Assembly (NCBI GenBank): GCA_946478755.1
Contig: CAMLDJ010000042.1
Coordinates: 1 to 28,182, forward strand
Direction: 5' to 3'
From: an uncultured Pedobacter sp.
GTDB taxonomy: Bacteria; Bacteroidota; Bacteroidia; Sphingobacteriales; Sphingobacteriaceae
Length of the DNA: 28,182 nucleotides
A model generated the notes under the pieces. That model had not been told where the DNA came from and ran no database searches. It saw nothing but the letters and a program-made list of their open reading frames with translations. Made by a program: the position numbers and the translations under genes. Shown here piece after piece: positions 17,543-27,211 of the stretch. Position 1 is the stretch's first letter. Every line of letters starts with the position of its first letter.

Positions 17543-19036
17543 ATGATACAAAAAAATATATATATAATCGCATTAGTTTTGCTAACCCTGGGCGGATTAA
17601 GCTCCTGCAATAAATGGTTAGATCTGAAGCCGCAGGATGGAATTGTCGGGTCGGAATTCTGGCAAACTAAGGAGCAAGTTCAATCTGCTGTTATCGGCTG
17701 TTATTCCTCTTTACTGGCGAGTCAAGGCAGGCCCTTAACAGAAAATCTTTTTATGTATGGGGAATTTAGGGCAGACATGGTTTCGCCAGGGCCAGGTGCG
17801 AGTACCGAGGAACTTGATATTATGAATGTGAATATATTATCAAGTAATTCATTAACAGACTGGACAAGCTTCTATAGAATTATTAACTACTGTAATAATG
17901 TAATAGATTATGCACCTGGTGTAATGAAAACTGATCCTACTTTTAAACAGGAGGAACTCGACGGCTACATGGCAGAGGCATTAACCATTAGGGCCTATAT
18001 GTATTTCGTACTAGCTCGTACCTGGGGTAATGTTCCGTTAAAATTAACAGCTACTAAAAGTGATGCCGATAATTTTCAGATACCGGTTTCCATGCAAATT
18101 GATGTTTTTAAACAGGTAGAGAAAGATCTGCTGGAAGCCGAGCCTAAAGCGAAGATCACTTATGGAAACACTGCTTCTGATAAGGGCAGAATTACAAGGT
18201 ACACTGTAAATGCTTTTCAGGCTGATGTTTACTTATGGTTAGAAAATTATGAAAAGGCCCTGGAGGCTTGCGATAAAATCGTGACGGCTCCGGCAAATCC
18301 GTTTCGTTTGGTAGATGGTAATGGCGCCTGGTTTACCACTTTATATGCTAATGGTAATTCAACAGAAGGGATCTTTGAACTGCAGTTTGACGTTCAGCAA
18401 TTAAATCCATTCTATTACATGCTGTTCCAAAGGCCGAGATACATTGCCTCGGGAAGGGTAATGGAAGAAATTTATCAGATTGATTTTGAGGATGACACAA
18501 AGGCAGATATCAGGGCGGATAGAGCCTCGGTGGTATCGGCAGATAATGCTATTTATAAATATATCGGGTTGAACAGAAATGACAGAAAAACACTGGACCA
18601 GTCTTTTACACATTGGTTTGTATACCGGTATGCAGATATATTATTAATGAAAGCCGAAGCGCTAAACCAGCTGGGAAGAGGGCAGGAAGCCCTGGATATC
18701 ATCGAGGTGATCAGAACAAGGGCCAAGGCACTGGAAGGAACCAAAATGGAGGTCCAGGCTACTGATAAAAATGGTATTACCGATTATTTGCTAAAAGAAA
18801 GGGCCCGTGAATTTGCCTTCGAGGGGAAAAGGTGGTATGATGTACTAAGAAATGCAAAAAGAAATAACTATGAGCGCTTAGATCTTTTAATAGACATGGT
18901 GACCTATAGTGCGCCAATAGATAAGCAGCAAAGCATCATTTCCAAATACAGGGATGTAAACAGCCATTACCTTCCCATCTATTACCAGGAATTGCTAACA
19001 AATAAAGTGTTGGTACAAAATCCTTTTTATCAATAA
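17543..19036 (+). CDS. SusD/RagB-like surface glycan-binding lipoprotein (pair 1)
   Basis: This 497-residue lipoprotein has a lipobox ending LSSC (C22) followed by the typical NKWLDLKPQDG opening. The N-terminal helical SusD domain includes the TPR-like region (EALTIRAYMYFVLARTWGNV). The RagB/SusD C-terminal part contains FVYRYADILLMKAEALNQLG, a K-E-R-A-R-E-F-A-F-E-G stretch and GKRWYDVLRNAKRN (428-441). The end, YLPIYYQELLTNKVLVQNPF, corresponds to the classical PIP-x-x-E...QNPGY tail. SusD proteins sit on the cell surface over the SusC barrel, bind glycan and close the channel. It is 17 bp after its SusC partner and 17 bp before a FAS1 lipoprotein that takes the place where a SusE-type binding protein would be expected. 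Confidence 0.95.
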   Translation: MIQKNIYIIALVLLTLGGLSSCNKWLDLKPQDGIVGSEFWQTKEQVQSAVIGCYSSLLASQGRPLTENLFMYGEFRADMVSPGPGASTEELDIMNVNILSSNSLTDWTSFYRIINYCNNVIDYAPGVMKTDPTFKQEELDGYMAEALTIRAYMYFVLARTWGNVPLKLTATKSDADNFQIPVSMQIDVFKQVEKDLLEAEPKAKITYGNTASDKGRITRYTVNAFQADVYLWLENYEKALEACDKIVTAPANPFRLVDGNGAWFTTLYANGNSTEGIFELQFDVQQLNPFYYMLFQRPRYIASGRVMEEIYQIDFEDDTKADIRADRASVVSADNAIYKYIGLNRNDRKTLDQSFTHWFVYRYADILLMKAEALNQLGRGQEALDIIEVIRTRAKALEGTKMEVQATDKNGITDYLLKERAREFAFEGKRWYDVLRNAKRNNYERLDLLIDMVTYSAPIDKQQSIISKYRDVNSHYLPIYYQELLTNKVLVQNPFYQ

Positions 19037-19053
19037 ATTTTAAATCTAAGAAC

Positions 19054-20730
19054 ATGAAAAAGTTATTGAAAGCAAAAAGCCTGCAGACGATGGTCCTCCT
19101 TATCCTGTTGACCTTGGTAGGGCTTCAGGCTTGCAAAAAAGAAAATTTCTCTCAAACAACGGATGAAAGTGTTAATATAACCGGGTATCTGGAGGAAGAT
19201 CTGGCGAATTACTCTGAATTTCTAAAGATCTTAAAACTTACGGGCGTGTCATCTTATCTGGGGGCTTATGGTACTTACACCTTATTTACGCCCACAAATG
19301 ATGCGATAAAAAACTATTTATCCGACATCGGCAAAAGCAGCTTGGAGGACGTAAATGTGGAGACGCTAAAAGATCTTGTGAGATTGCACCTTATTGAAGA
19401 TACCATTTCGACAACAGCTTTTACCGATGGCAAAATTGCTGTTGCAACCATGTTGGGGCAATATTTAACTACAGGTGCACAAAACGAAGGGGGTGTCACT
19501 AAAATCACCATCAATAAAATTTCCAGGATTGTTAAGTCCAATATACGGGTGGGCAATGGAATTATACATGCTATAGATCGTGTATTGATCCCCTCTACCA
19601 GAACGTTAGCAGAAGAGATCGAAGCAAATTCTTCACTTACAATTTTTGCAGAGGCCCTAAAGGCCACTGGCTGGGATGCTAAGTTAAATAAGCCCTTAAC
19701 ATTTGTAGACAGTGTAGGTAGCTATGTTTCGGTATTGGCCGAAACAGATGCCGTTTACCGGGAAAATGGAATTAACTCTTTTGCGGATCTAAAGGCAAAA
19801 TATTCCCATACGGGCGATCCGGCCAATCCTTCAGACAGTTTAAACTTGTATATCGCTTACAGGGTATTACCTGGTTTAAAATACATGGCTGATATCGTTT
19901 CAGCTACATCCCATGTCACTTCTGCACCGCTGGAGGTTATTACAGTTAAGCTAAGCAAAGACACTATTTTATTCAATGAGGAAACTTTTGGCGGCGTTTT
20001 GGAAAAAGGCGTAGTTGCCGATAGAGTAAACAGCGATGTCACCACCAAAAACGGAGTATTGCACTTTGTAAAAGGCGATTTTTTCATTAAAAGCCGGATG
20101 CCAACTCCTGTTTATTGGGATGTGGCGGACCAGCCTGAAATCCGCCAATTGCCTGGTATATTCAGACAGCCGGGTAAAGGGGAGAATTTTGTAGCAGGAA
20201 AAATTAAAGATATTGCTTTGGGTGGCGCCGCAACAAATATTGTAAGCTATGCAGTAACCAATACAGGAAGTACGGCAGGGTCTTATTTTTCCGATTATCT
20301 GGATATATATATCAGAACTGCTGTGGTGCCTTGGGTAGAGTTCAAAACTCCGGTTGTCATTAAAGGAAAATATAAAGTCTGGATTAGTTTCAGGGCTATG
20401 GGTTCTAAAGGTAATGTCTGCAGTGCTACCATAGATGGGGTGCCATTATCCAGAACAGTAAATTTCGGGGAATACCGAAATACCACTCTTTCTCCTGCCG
20501 AGTTGGAAGCTCAGGGGTACAAGAATAATTTAACCTTTAGTACTTCTAACTGGAATTGCAGGTTCCTTGGTATCATTGACATTCAAACAACAGACCGACA
20601 CATCTTTAGACTGGATGCATTATCGAATAGCAACGTCCATTCTTTAATTGATATGATCCAATTTATACCGGTAGACATGGATCAGTTGAATCCTAAGTTC
20701 GGGCCTAACGGCGAAGTTGTATATCAATAG
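19054..20730 (+). CDS. Lipoprotein with two FAS1 domains and a C-terminal beta-rich domain
   Basis: This 558-residue protein has a lipoprotein signal ending LQAC (C27). FAS1 domain 1 (about 42-180) shows YTLFTPTNDAI (75-85) and GIIHAIDRVLIP (169-180). A second, divergent FAS1 domain (about 183-345) closes with GVLHFVKGDFF (334-344). The remaining ~200 residues (about 350-548) are unlike FAS1. They look like a beta-sandwich: GKYKVWISFRAMGSKGN (438-454), a small loop SATIDGVPL (457-465), HIFRLDAL (516-523) and a closing strand DMIQFIPV (533-540). That pattern resembles galactose-binding-like carbohydrate-binding modules (CBM6/35 type), but this is inference from motif style. It lies directly after SusD and may serve as the surface glycan-binding protein of pair 1. 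No catalytic motif is seen. Confidence 0.75.
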   Translation: MKKLLKAKSLQTMVLLILLTLVGLQACKKENFSQTTDESVNITGYLEEDLANYSEFLKILKLTGVSSYLGAYGTYTLFTPTNDAIKNYLSDIGKSSLEDVNVETLKDLVRLHLIEDTISTTAFTDGKIAVATMLGQYLTTGAQNEGGVTKITINKISRIVKSNIRVGNGIIHAIDRVLIPSTRTLAEEIEANSSLTIFAEALKATGWDAKLNKPLTFVDSVGSYVSVLAETDAVYRENGINSFADLKAKYSHTGDPANPSDSLNLYIAYRVLPGLKYMADIVSATSHVTSAPLEVITVKLSKDTILFNEETFGGVLEKGVVADRVNSDVTTKNGVLHFVKGDFFIKSRMPTPVYWDVADQPEIRQLPGIFRQPGKGENFVAGKIKDIALGGAATNIVSYAVTNTGSTAGSYFSDYLDIYIRTAVVPWVEFKTPVVIKGKYKVWISFRAMGSKGNVCSATIDGVPLSRTVNFGEYRNTTLSPAELEAQGYKNNLTFSTSNWNCRFLGIIDIQTTDRHIFRLDALSNSNVHSLIDMIQFIPVDMDQLNPKFGPNGEVVYQ

Positions 20731-20766
20731 ACTAAAATTAAATTAAAAACACATAATCCATAAAGG

Positions 20767-22197
20767 ATGAGAATTTTAAAAAAATCACACCTGATCCTGG
20801 CTGTTGTATGCCTGATGAGCGGAATGTATTCGTGTAGCAAAAAATGGGATTTGCATAATGAAATTACAGATCCGGTAATTAAAGATAATTTGTTCGATCA
20901 GCTCTCCAAAAATAGTGACGTTTCTGAGTTTGATAAGCTTTTGGTAAAAAGCGGATACGATAAGATCCTGGCATCATCCAAAACATTTACTGTTTTCGCT
21001 CCTGACAATGCATCTATAGCCAACATGGATCCCAGTATTATTGCGGATACTGCCAGTCTGAACAATTTTATAGCTAACCATATTGCACTTACTGCCTACC
21101 GTACCGATGCGCCAACCGATTCCTTGTCGATACGTATGCTGAACGGCAAACATATCCTTTTTTTAAAGGACAATATCGGTGATGCAGATATAATCCAGGC
21201 AAATAAGTTTGCTGCCAACGGCGTATATCATGTGATCAGCGGTATTGTTAAGCCGAAATTGAATATCTGGCAATACCTCGAAGCAAATGCTGCTTCCAAT
21301 CACCAGGCGGCATTTATTGGTGCTTTAGATTCTATTCATATTTATCCTAATGGCTTGTCGGATGTTGGTCAGCCCTTATTGGATAATGAGTTTATTAAAG
21401 AGACCTACAATATAAAAGATGAAAACAAGAAATTCACGCTCTTTTTAATGCAAAATTCTGGATTTGATACAGAGACAAATAAGCTACTGCCGTATTTTAT
21501 AAGACCCGGGGTTGACACTACTCAATTTTTAGCAAAGCATTATACCATTCGGGACCTGATTTTCGATGGAGAGTATAAGCAAACAGAACTTCCGGATACA
21601 TTAGTTTCTAAATTTGGGGTTAAAGTCGGTATTGACCGTGCCAGCATTGTGGAACGTGTAAGTTTAAGCAACGGGGTGATCTATATTATGAGTGATCTGA
21701 GTGTCAACTTAAAACAACGTTTGGTTACCTCAGTTGTAGAAGGTGAAAATCCAAGGGCCTTTATTCCTGGTGATAAACGTGGGAATATCTATTACAGAGA
21801 AAAAATAGATCCGTTTAATGTACTGTTTCATGACTTGATGGTACAAAATCATGGTATTCCATTATTTGAAGTTGGTTATACCACTCCTGTACTTTACAGT
21901 ACAAAGTATAAGGCTTACTGGCGTGCCATTAATGACATACAAACCAACGTTTTTCAGCAACGGCTGATGGTAGGTGGTGTTAAGGATTCAAATGGAACAG
22001 TCATAAGTTCAATTGCTTTTTACCCTTATACCAATGTAAACATCGCCAATTATAATGAAGTTTATCTGGGAGAATTCACTTTAAATACCGCTGGAAATAT
22101 CCCGCTGGCTTTAATTGCTGCAAATAACAACAGTACGTCAAGCGGGGTTAACACACTATCGTTAGATTATGTAAAGTTAGTGCCGGTTATAAAATAA
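20767..22197 (+). CDS. Lipoprotein with two FAS1 domains and a short C-terminal beta-rich domain
   Basis: This 476-residue lipoprotein has a signal ending MYSC (C23) followed by SKKWDLHNEI. FAS1 domain 1 (about 40-165) has FTVFAPDNASI (74-84) and GVYHVISGIVKP (152-163). FAS1 domain 2 (about 168-315) has FTLFLMQNSGF (223-233) and GVIYIMSDLSV (303-313). The last ~155 residues contain YKAYWRAIND (381-390), YNEVYLGEFTLN (429-440) and a closing strand SLDYVKLVPV (465-474) that parallels the end of the preceding protein. It lies 36 bp after that gene and 23 bp before the second SusC, so it could belong functionally to either pair. Sequence similarity to the preceding FAS1 protein is low apart from the shared layout. 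Function is inferred to be surface ligand binding. Confidence 0.75.
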   Translation: MRILKKSHLILAVVCLMSGMYSCSKKWDLHNEITDPVIKDNLFDQLSKNSDVSEFDKLLVKSGYDKILASSKTFTVFAPDNASIANMDPSIIADTASLNNFIANHIALTAYRTDAPTDSLSIRMLNGKHILFLKDNIGDADIIQANKFAANGVYHVISGIVKPKLNIWQYLEANAASNHQAAFIGALDSIHIYPNGLSDVGQPLLDNEFIKETYNIKDENKKFTLFLMQNSGFDTETNKLLPYFIRPGVDTTQFLAKHYTIRDLIFDGEYKQTELPDTLVSKFGVKVGIDRASIVERVSLSNGVIYIMSDLSVNLKQRLVTSVVEGENPRAFIPGDKRGNIYYREKIDPFNVLFHDLMVQNHGIPLFEVGYTTPVLYSTKYKAYWRAINDIQTNVFQQRLMVGGVKDSNGTVISSIAFYPYTNVNIANYNEVYLGEFTLNTAGNIPLALIAANNNSTSSGVNTLSLDYVKLVPVIK

Positions 22198-22220
22198 TTT
22201 ATAAAAAAAATAAATTTAAG

Positions 22221-25200
22221 ATGCAAATAGACTCTAAATATATAATCAGATTAAGTTGCCTGCTTACTTTAAGTGTATTCAGCTTTAGTGTGCTAGCCCA
22301 GCAGGATACCCTTAAGCAAAAGGAGACCGTTCAGCATAAGCACGGAAAAGAAATCACCGGCCATATTAAAGATGCGGTAAACGGTAAGCCTTTGTCAGGA
22401 ATAAACGTTTCATTACCGGGTTACTCCGCTGCTATTACCAATGATAAGGGTAATTTTTCGATACAGGTACCTTACTCAAACAGTACCATTCTCATCACTC
22501 ATGAGGGGTATCAAACAAAAGAACATGCTTTAAGGGGAAAAAAGAAAGTAGTGATTTCATTGTATGAAGATGGATATGCTTCATTTTACAATGAGATAAC
22601 CTTGCCCAACGGAACCATCTTAGAAAGCCAGTCACCATATGCTGCAAAAACTGTAACTCTGGATAGGAGCCGCTGGGAGGTAACCTCAAACGAAACACCA
22701 GGAACTTTTCTGCAGGGCAGGGTTGCAGGATTATATTCAACCAGAAGATCTGGAGCTGCTAACAGCGATGCGACCCTTTGGCTTAGGGGATTTAATTCTT
22801 TATATGCCACCAATAAACCATTAATTGTTGTCGACGGCATGCTGTATGATAATGAAGATTATAGTTCCGAACTTATAGGCAATAATTTTAATTCACAGAT
22901 TGCAAACATCGATATTAAGGATATTGAGGACATAACCATTATCAAAGACGGTTCTTCCTTATACGGTACAAAAGGTGGGAACGGTGTTTTGATGATCAGG
23001 ACTACGCATACCAAAGAGCTGACAACGAAGATGGACTTCAGTGTGTATGGTGGATTTAACCAACAACCTAAAAGCATACCTTTAATGGGCGCTGCAGCGT
23101 ACCGAACTTACTTGTCTCAACTACTACAGACGAAAGGATTGGCCCAGTCAGAGATTCAGGCACAGCCCTTCATGAATGATAGCCGCGGCAGTCAGACTTA
23201 CTATACCTACCATAATGACACCCATTGGCAAGACGAGGTGATGAACAATAGCTATAACCAAAACTATTATTTGAAAGTAACAGGAGGAGACAATATTGCC
23301 AGATACGCACTTTCCCTGGGTTTATTAGATAATCAAGGCATTGTTCAAGGCATTACACAGTCTAAATATAATATGAGGTTGAATGGTGATCTGAATTTGA
23401 CGCCCAAATTGACCATGCAGGCCAATTTGTCATTTTACTATAACCAAAGCGACATTCGTAATGAAGGACTGTATCCCAGGACAAGTCCCCTATATCTGGG
23501 TTTAACAAAAGCACCTTTTTTAGCTACCAATGAGTATTCGTCAACCGGAGAAAGATCTCCTAACCTGGCTGATACCGACAATTTTAACGTAAGCAATCCA
23601 TCTGTACTGGTGAGTGATAAAACCGTGGGGATCAACAGGGCGTATCGCTTTTCAGGTAATCTTCAATTTGGCTATAAGCTAGGTAAAAATTTAAATCTGG
23701 GGACCATTTTAGGTTTAACATACGATAAGGCGAGAGAAAATTTCTTTCTTCCGGACAAAGGGATTGCCAGTGACACGCTGACGACGGATGTAGCATTAAA
23801 CAGATCTGGCAGTGAGATACAAAGGCTATTTTCAATGTACAATGATACCTATCTGAATTTCGCGAAATCTTACATGGACAAGCACAATTTAAAAGTAAGA
23901 TTAGGGTTGCGTACGCAGACAAATGAAGCGGAGAGTGATTATGGTTTAGGATATAACTCGCCTACTGATGATTTCCTGAGTGTAGGCGCGGGTACCGCAA
24001 CCCTGAGGCAGATCGGCGGTTCACTTGGTAAATGGAACTGGATAAACCTATATTTTGGGGCGGATTATAATTACCTCAGCAAATATTTTATTTCTTTAAA
24101 TATGGCTCTGGACGGTTCAAGCAGGTTTGGCCATCTGGCACAAAAAGGTGCAGTAAGTGTAGGTCAGGATAAATTTGCCTATATGCCATCAATTGCTGCC
24201 GGCTGGCTAATCTCGTCAGAGAATTTTATGGCTAACCAAAAAGCCATTGACCTGCTCAAGCTGAGGGTGTCTTACGGCATTAGCGGAAATGATGATATCG
24301 GCAATTCTACCGCGAGGTCTTATTATGTTTCACAGAATTTATTAGGCACCCAGGGCCTGGTAAGGGGCAATATAGGAAATCCATATCTGCAATGGGAAAC
24401 AGTAAAGAAAGCCAATTTAGGCCTGGATGTCTCGGTTTTAAAACAAAGAATCAATGCGAGTTTTGATGCTTTTATCAATAACACCAATAACATGGTGATT
24501 TTTGAGCCCGCTAATGCTTATACGGGTATGAGCTATGTTGTTAATAATAGCGGAGCGATGCAAACCAAGGGGTATGAATTTTCTGTTAATAGCAGGGTCA
24601 TTAATCACAGTTCCCTTAAATTAGATCTTGGTATAAACCTGTCAAAATATAAAAATGAAGTTACCAGTTTACCTGTGGACGAAATTATTACTGAATATGG
24701 GGGTGCAGCTTATATTACCAAAAAGGGACAGGACGCAAATTTATTTTATGGTCTGGAAAGTAACGGCATATTTACCACTGGTGCGCAGGCAGCTGCTTCC
24801 GGCTTGATGAAAAGACTACCAGACGCTTCTTTAGTTCCTTTTTCAGGCGGTGATGTACATTTCACGGACAGAAACAATGACAAAATAATTGATGAAAAAG
24901 ATAGAACAGTAATCGGTAACCCAAATGCTGAATGGGCAGGTATGTTCAGTAGCGCTGTGACCTACAAAAGAATTTCGTTAAGCGCGTTGTTTAGCTTTTC
25001 TCTGGGCAACGATCTGTATAATGCTACCAGAAACAACCTTGAGAAAATGTCAGGATATGAAAATCAAACCCTTGCAGTCCTAAACAGATGGAGGGCAGAC
25101 GGGCAGCAAACTTCTACACCACAGGCAATATGGGGTGATCCAATGGGAAACAGTTTATTTTCCGACCGCTGGATAGAGGATGGTTCTTATTTAAGATTAA

Positions 25201-25415
25201 GAACGATCGCTTTAACTTATACAGTGCCCTTGGAAAATAAGATTGTCAAGTCGGCGAAGTTTTATTTAAGTGCCAACAATCTTTTTACCGTTACTGATTA
25301 TTTAGGTTATGATCCGGAGTTTAGTGCAAGCGGATCTTTATTTGCACAAGGGGTAGATATTGGTCTGACTCCGCAATACAAAACTTTTCAATTGGGTTTC
25401 AGATTAGGACTTTAA
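22221..25415 (+). CDS. SusC-like TonB-dependent outer-membrane transporter (pair 2)
   Basis: This 1064-residue protein has a signal peptide (about 1-27, ending VLAQ). A carboxypeptidase-regulatory-like domain (about 43-115) includes GKPLSGINVSLPGYSAAITN and DKGNFSI. The plug domain (about 130-262) contains LQGRVAGLYSTRRSG (164-178), LRGFNSL (188-194), LIVVDGMLYD (201-210) and GGNGVLMIRT (252-261). The barrel follows and ends QLGFRLGL. The region where a TonB box is expected reads SFYNEITLPNG (121-131) and is poorer than in pair 1. Plug and barrel sequences differ widely from the first SusC, so this is not a recent tandem duplicate and probably handles a different oligosaccharide. A SusD partner starts 27 bp downstream. 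Confidence 0.95.
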   Translation: MQIDSKYIIRLSCLLTLSVFSFSVLAQQDTLKQKETVQHKHGKEITGHIKDAVNGKPLSGINVSLPGYSAAITNDKGNFSIQVPYSNSTILITHEGYQTKEHALRGKKKVVISLYEDGYASFYNEITLPNGTILESQSPYAAKTVTLDRSRWEVTSNETPGTFLQGRVAGLYSTRRSGAANSDATLWLRGFNSLYATNKPLIVVDGMLYDNEDYSSELIGNNFNSQIANIDIKDIEDITIIKDGSSLYGTKGGNGVLMIRTTHTKELTTKMDFSVYGGFNQQPKSIPLMGAAAYRTYLSQLLQTKGLAQSEIQAQPFMNDSRGSQTYYTYHNDTHWQDEVMNNSYNQNYYLKVTGGDNIARYALSLGLLDNQGIVQGITQSKYNMRLNGDLNLTPKLTMQANLSFYYNQSDIRNEGLYPRTSPLYLGLTKAPFLATNEYSSTGERSPNLADTDNFNVSNPSVLVSDKTVGINRAYRFSGNLQFGYKLGKNLNLGTILGLTYDKARENFFLPDKGIASDTLTTDVALNRSGSEIQRLFSMYNDTYLNFAKSYMDKHNLKVRLGLRTQTNEAESDYGLGYNSPTDDFLSVGAGTATLRQIGGSLGKWNWINLYFGADYNYLSKYFISLNMALDGSSRFGHLAQKGAVSVGQDKFAYMPSIAAGWLISSENFMANQKAIDLLKLRVSYGISGNDDIGNSTARSYYVSQNLLGTQGLVRGNIGNPYLQWETVKKANLGLDVSVLKQRINASFDAFINNTNNMVIFEPANAYTGMSYVVNNSGAMQTKGYEFSVNSRVINHSSLKLDLGINLSKYKNEVTSLPVDEIITEYGGAAYITKKGQDANLFYGLESNGIFTTGAQAAASGLMKRLPDASLVPFSGGDVHFTDRNNDKIIDEKDRTVIGNPNAEWAGMFSSAVTYKRISLSALFSFSLGNDLYNATRNNLEKMSGYENQTLAVLNRWRADGQQTSTPQAIWGDPMGNSLFSDRWIEDGSYLRLRTIALTYTVPLENKIVKSAKFYLSANNLFTVTDYLGYDPEFSASGSLFAQGVDIGLTPQYKTFQLGFRLGL

Positions 25416-25442
25416 TCATATCAGCAAATTTTAGAATTAGAA

Positions 25443-27191
25443 ATGATGAAATTAAAATATAATAAAGCAACTTGGTTTAGTTGTATGGCACTACTAATAG
25501 CGCTTTCAACAACAGTTTCCTGTAAAAAATTTCTGGATGTAGATGCTCAGAATGGCTTAACAAAAGAACAGACTTACAGAGATATCTACGATGCTGATGC
25601 AGCTGTATTGGGTGTTTACGGAAAGTTTATGAACCTGGCTAAGCAGTACGTAATATTGAATGAGCTGAGGGCAGATTTAATGACCGTGACACAAAATTCG
25701 GATCCGCACCTTCGCGAGATCAACGAACATCAGGTGAGTATGGATAATCCTTATGCCAGCCCCAAAGCATTTTATGAAGTAATTCTGAACTGTAACGATG
25801 TACTTGCAAATTTCAAGTTCATGCTGGCAGATAAAAAATTCACCAATGACGAATATAAACAACGTTATTCTGATATCGGTGCGATACGTTCATGGGTCTA
25901 TTTGCAACTGGGAATACAGTTCGGTAGCGTGCCTTATATCACAGATCCGCTGGAAAATATTGACGATCTGAAGGATGCATCGAAATTTCCGAAGCTAACT
26001 TTTGATCAGCTGTTAGATAAATTACTTGAATTCACAGAAGCCTTGCCTTTTAAGGATCTTTATCCTCAAGGTACCTCATTAGTTACTGATGTCGACGGAT
26101 ATAACACTGCCAAATTTTTTATTAATAAACAATGTCTTTTAGGCGATTTAAATTTATGGAAGGGAAATTATACTGCAGCGGCGGGACATTATAAAACAGT
26201 GCTGGAAACATACTCTACCAGCGGAAATGACAACGAAAAATTCGATAATTATAGGTTGAAATATAATGAAGTGGCATCTAATAATGATTTAGGTGTGGGC
26301 TATATCAGATACCGTGAGCAGGATGCAACTGCTTTAATTAACAGTACTACACAAGGCTGGAAATCTATTTTTGCAAGAGACAGAGATGTGTTATGGAATA
26401 CAGAATGGATTTGGGCCCTGCCATTTGATAAAAATTTTTCACCGCAAGACCCTTTTATCGATCTTTTTTCCATTCAAGGTGGAAAGTATTTAGTGAAACC
26501 CTCTGTAAAGGCCATGAACTCCTGGAATTCGGAAACACAGAATAATGGAATTCCATATGATGCCCGTAAAAGATTTACTGTTAATGAAAACGACGGACGG
26601 CCCGTAATTATGAAATATTTGTATAACTACCTGGATGATAAAACTTTTTTACCAAAAGTTTTATTCGAAAAGCAGGGCAATTGGTTTTTATACAGGGCTG
26701 CAACCTTACATCTAAGGTACGCTGAAGCTGCAAACAGAGACAACAGACATAAAATTGCCGATGCTTTACTGAATTATGGTATAAGGTCAGCATATACGGT
26801 GGAGGGTGCCACCGATAAAACCAATATTGAGCAGACGCACGATGTGTTCCCTTACGATTTTCTTGCAAGAAATGGTGAGTATCCAAGATATAGAGATCCG
26901 TGGCACAGAAATGGGGGAATAAGAGGCAGAGCCTATTTATCCAGGCTAACCGTGGTTGGTGATAGTACGATATCCATTGAAAACAACCTTATTGATGAAG
27001 CCGGTCGTGAGTTAGCCTATGAAGGGAACCGCTGGGCTGACCTGGTGCGCATTGCGCGCCGCAGAAATGATCCGGCATACCTGGCTGATAAAATCTATGA
27101 TAAGCTGTTAAAAGACGGTAATCCTAACGCTTTTACGGTAAGGTCGAGGTTAATGACTATGGACAACTGGTATTTGCCGTTCAAATGGTAA
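25443..27191 (+). CDS. SusD/RagB-like surface glycan-binding lipoprotein (pair 2)
   Basis: This 582-residue lipoprotein has a signal ending TVSC (C27) and the opening KKFLDVDAQNGLT. It contains the SusD helical region (I-R-S-W-V-Y-L-Q-L-G-I-Q-F-G-S-V), a C-terminal LHLRYAEAANRDNR segment and RELAYEGNRWADLVRIARRR (522-541), matching the SusD signature around the last helices. It is about 85 residues longer than its counterpart in pair 1. It ends DNWYLPFKW, without the usual QNPxY tail. Two ATG codons (25443 and 25446) are alternative starts. It is the last gene of the operon, followed by a terminator at 27212-27248. Confidence 0.94.
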   Translation: MMKLKYNKATWFSCMALLIALSTTVSCKKFLDVDAQNGLTKEQTYRDIYDADAAVLGVYGKFMNLAKQYVILNELRADLMTVTQNSDPHLREINEHQVSMDNPYASPKAFYEVILNCNDVLANFKFMLADKKFTNDEYKQRYSDIGAIRSWVYLQLGIQFGSVPYITDPLENIDDLKDASKFPKLTFDQLLDKLLEFTEALPFKDLYPQGTSLVTDVDGYNTAKFFINKQCLLGDLNLWKGNYTAAAGHYKTVLETYSTSGNDNEKFDNYRLKYNEVASNNDLGVGYIRYREQDATALINSTTQGWKSIFARDRDVLWNTEWIWALPFDKNFSPQDPFIDLFSIQGGKYLVKPSVKAMNSWNSETQNNGIPYDARKRFTVNENDGRPVIMKYLYNYLDDKTFLPKVLFEKQGNWFLYRAATLHLRYAEAANRDNRHKIADALLNYGIRSAYTVEGATDKTNIEQTHDVFPYDFLARNGEYPRYRDPWHRNGGIRGRAYLSRLTVVGDSTISIENNLIDEAGRELAYEGNRWADLVRIARRRNDPAYLADKIYDKLLKDGNPNAFTVRSRLMTMDNWYLPFKW

Positions 27192-27211
27192 TAAAATTGA
27201 TAATTAGAATG

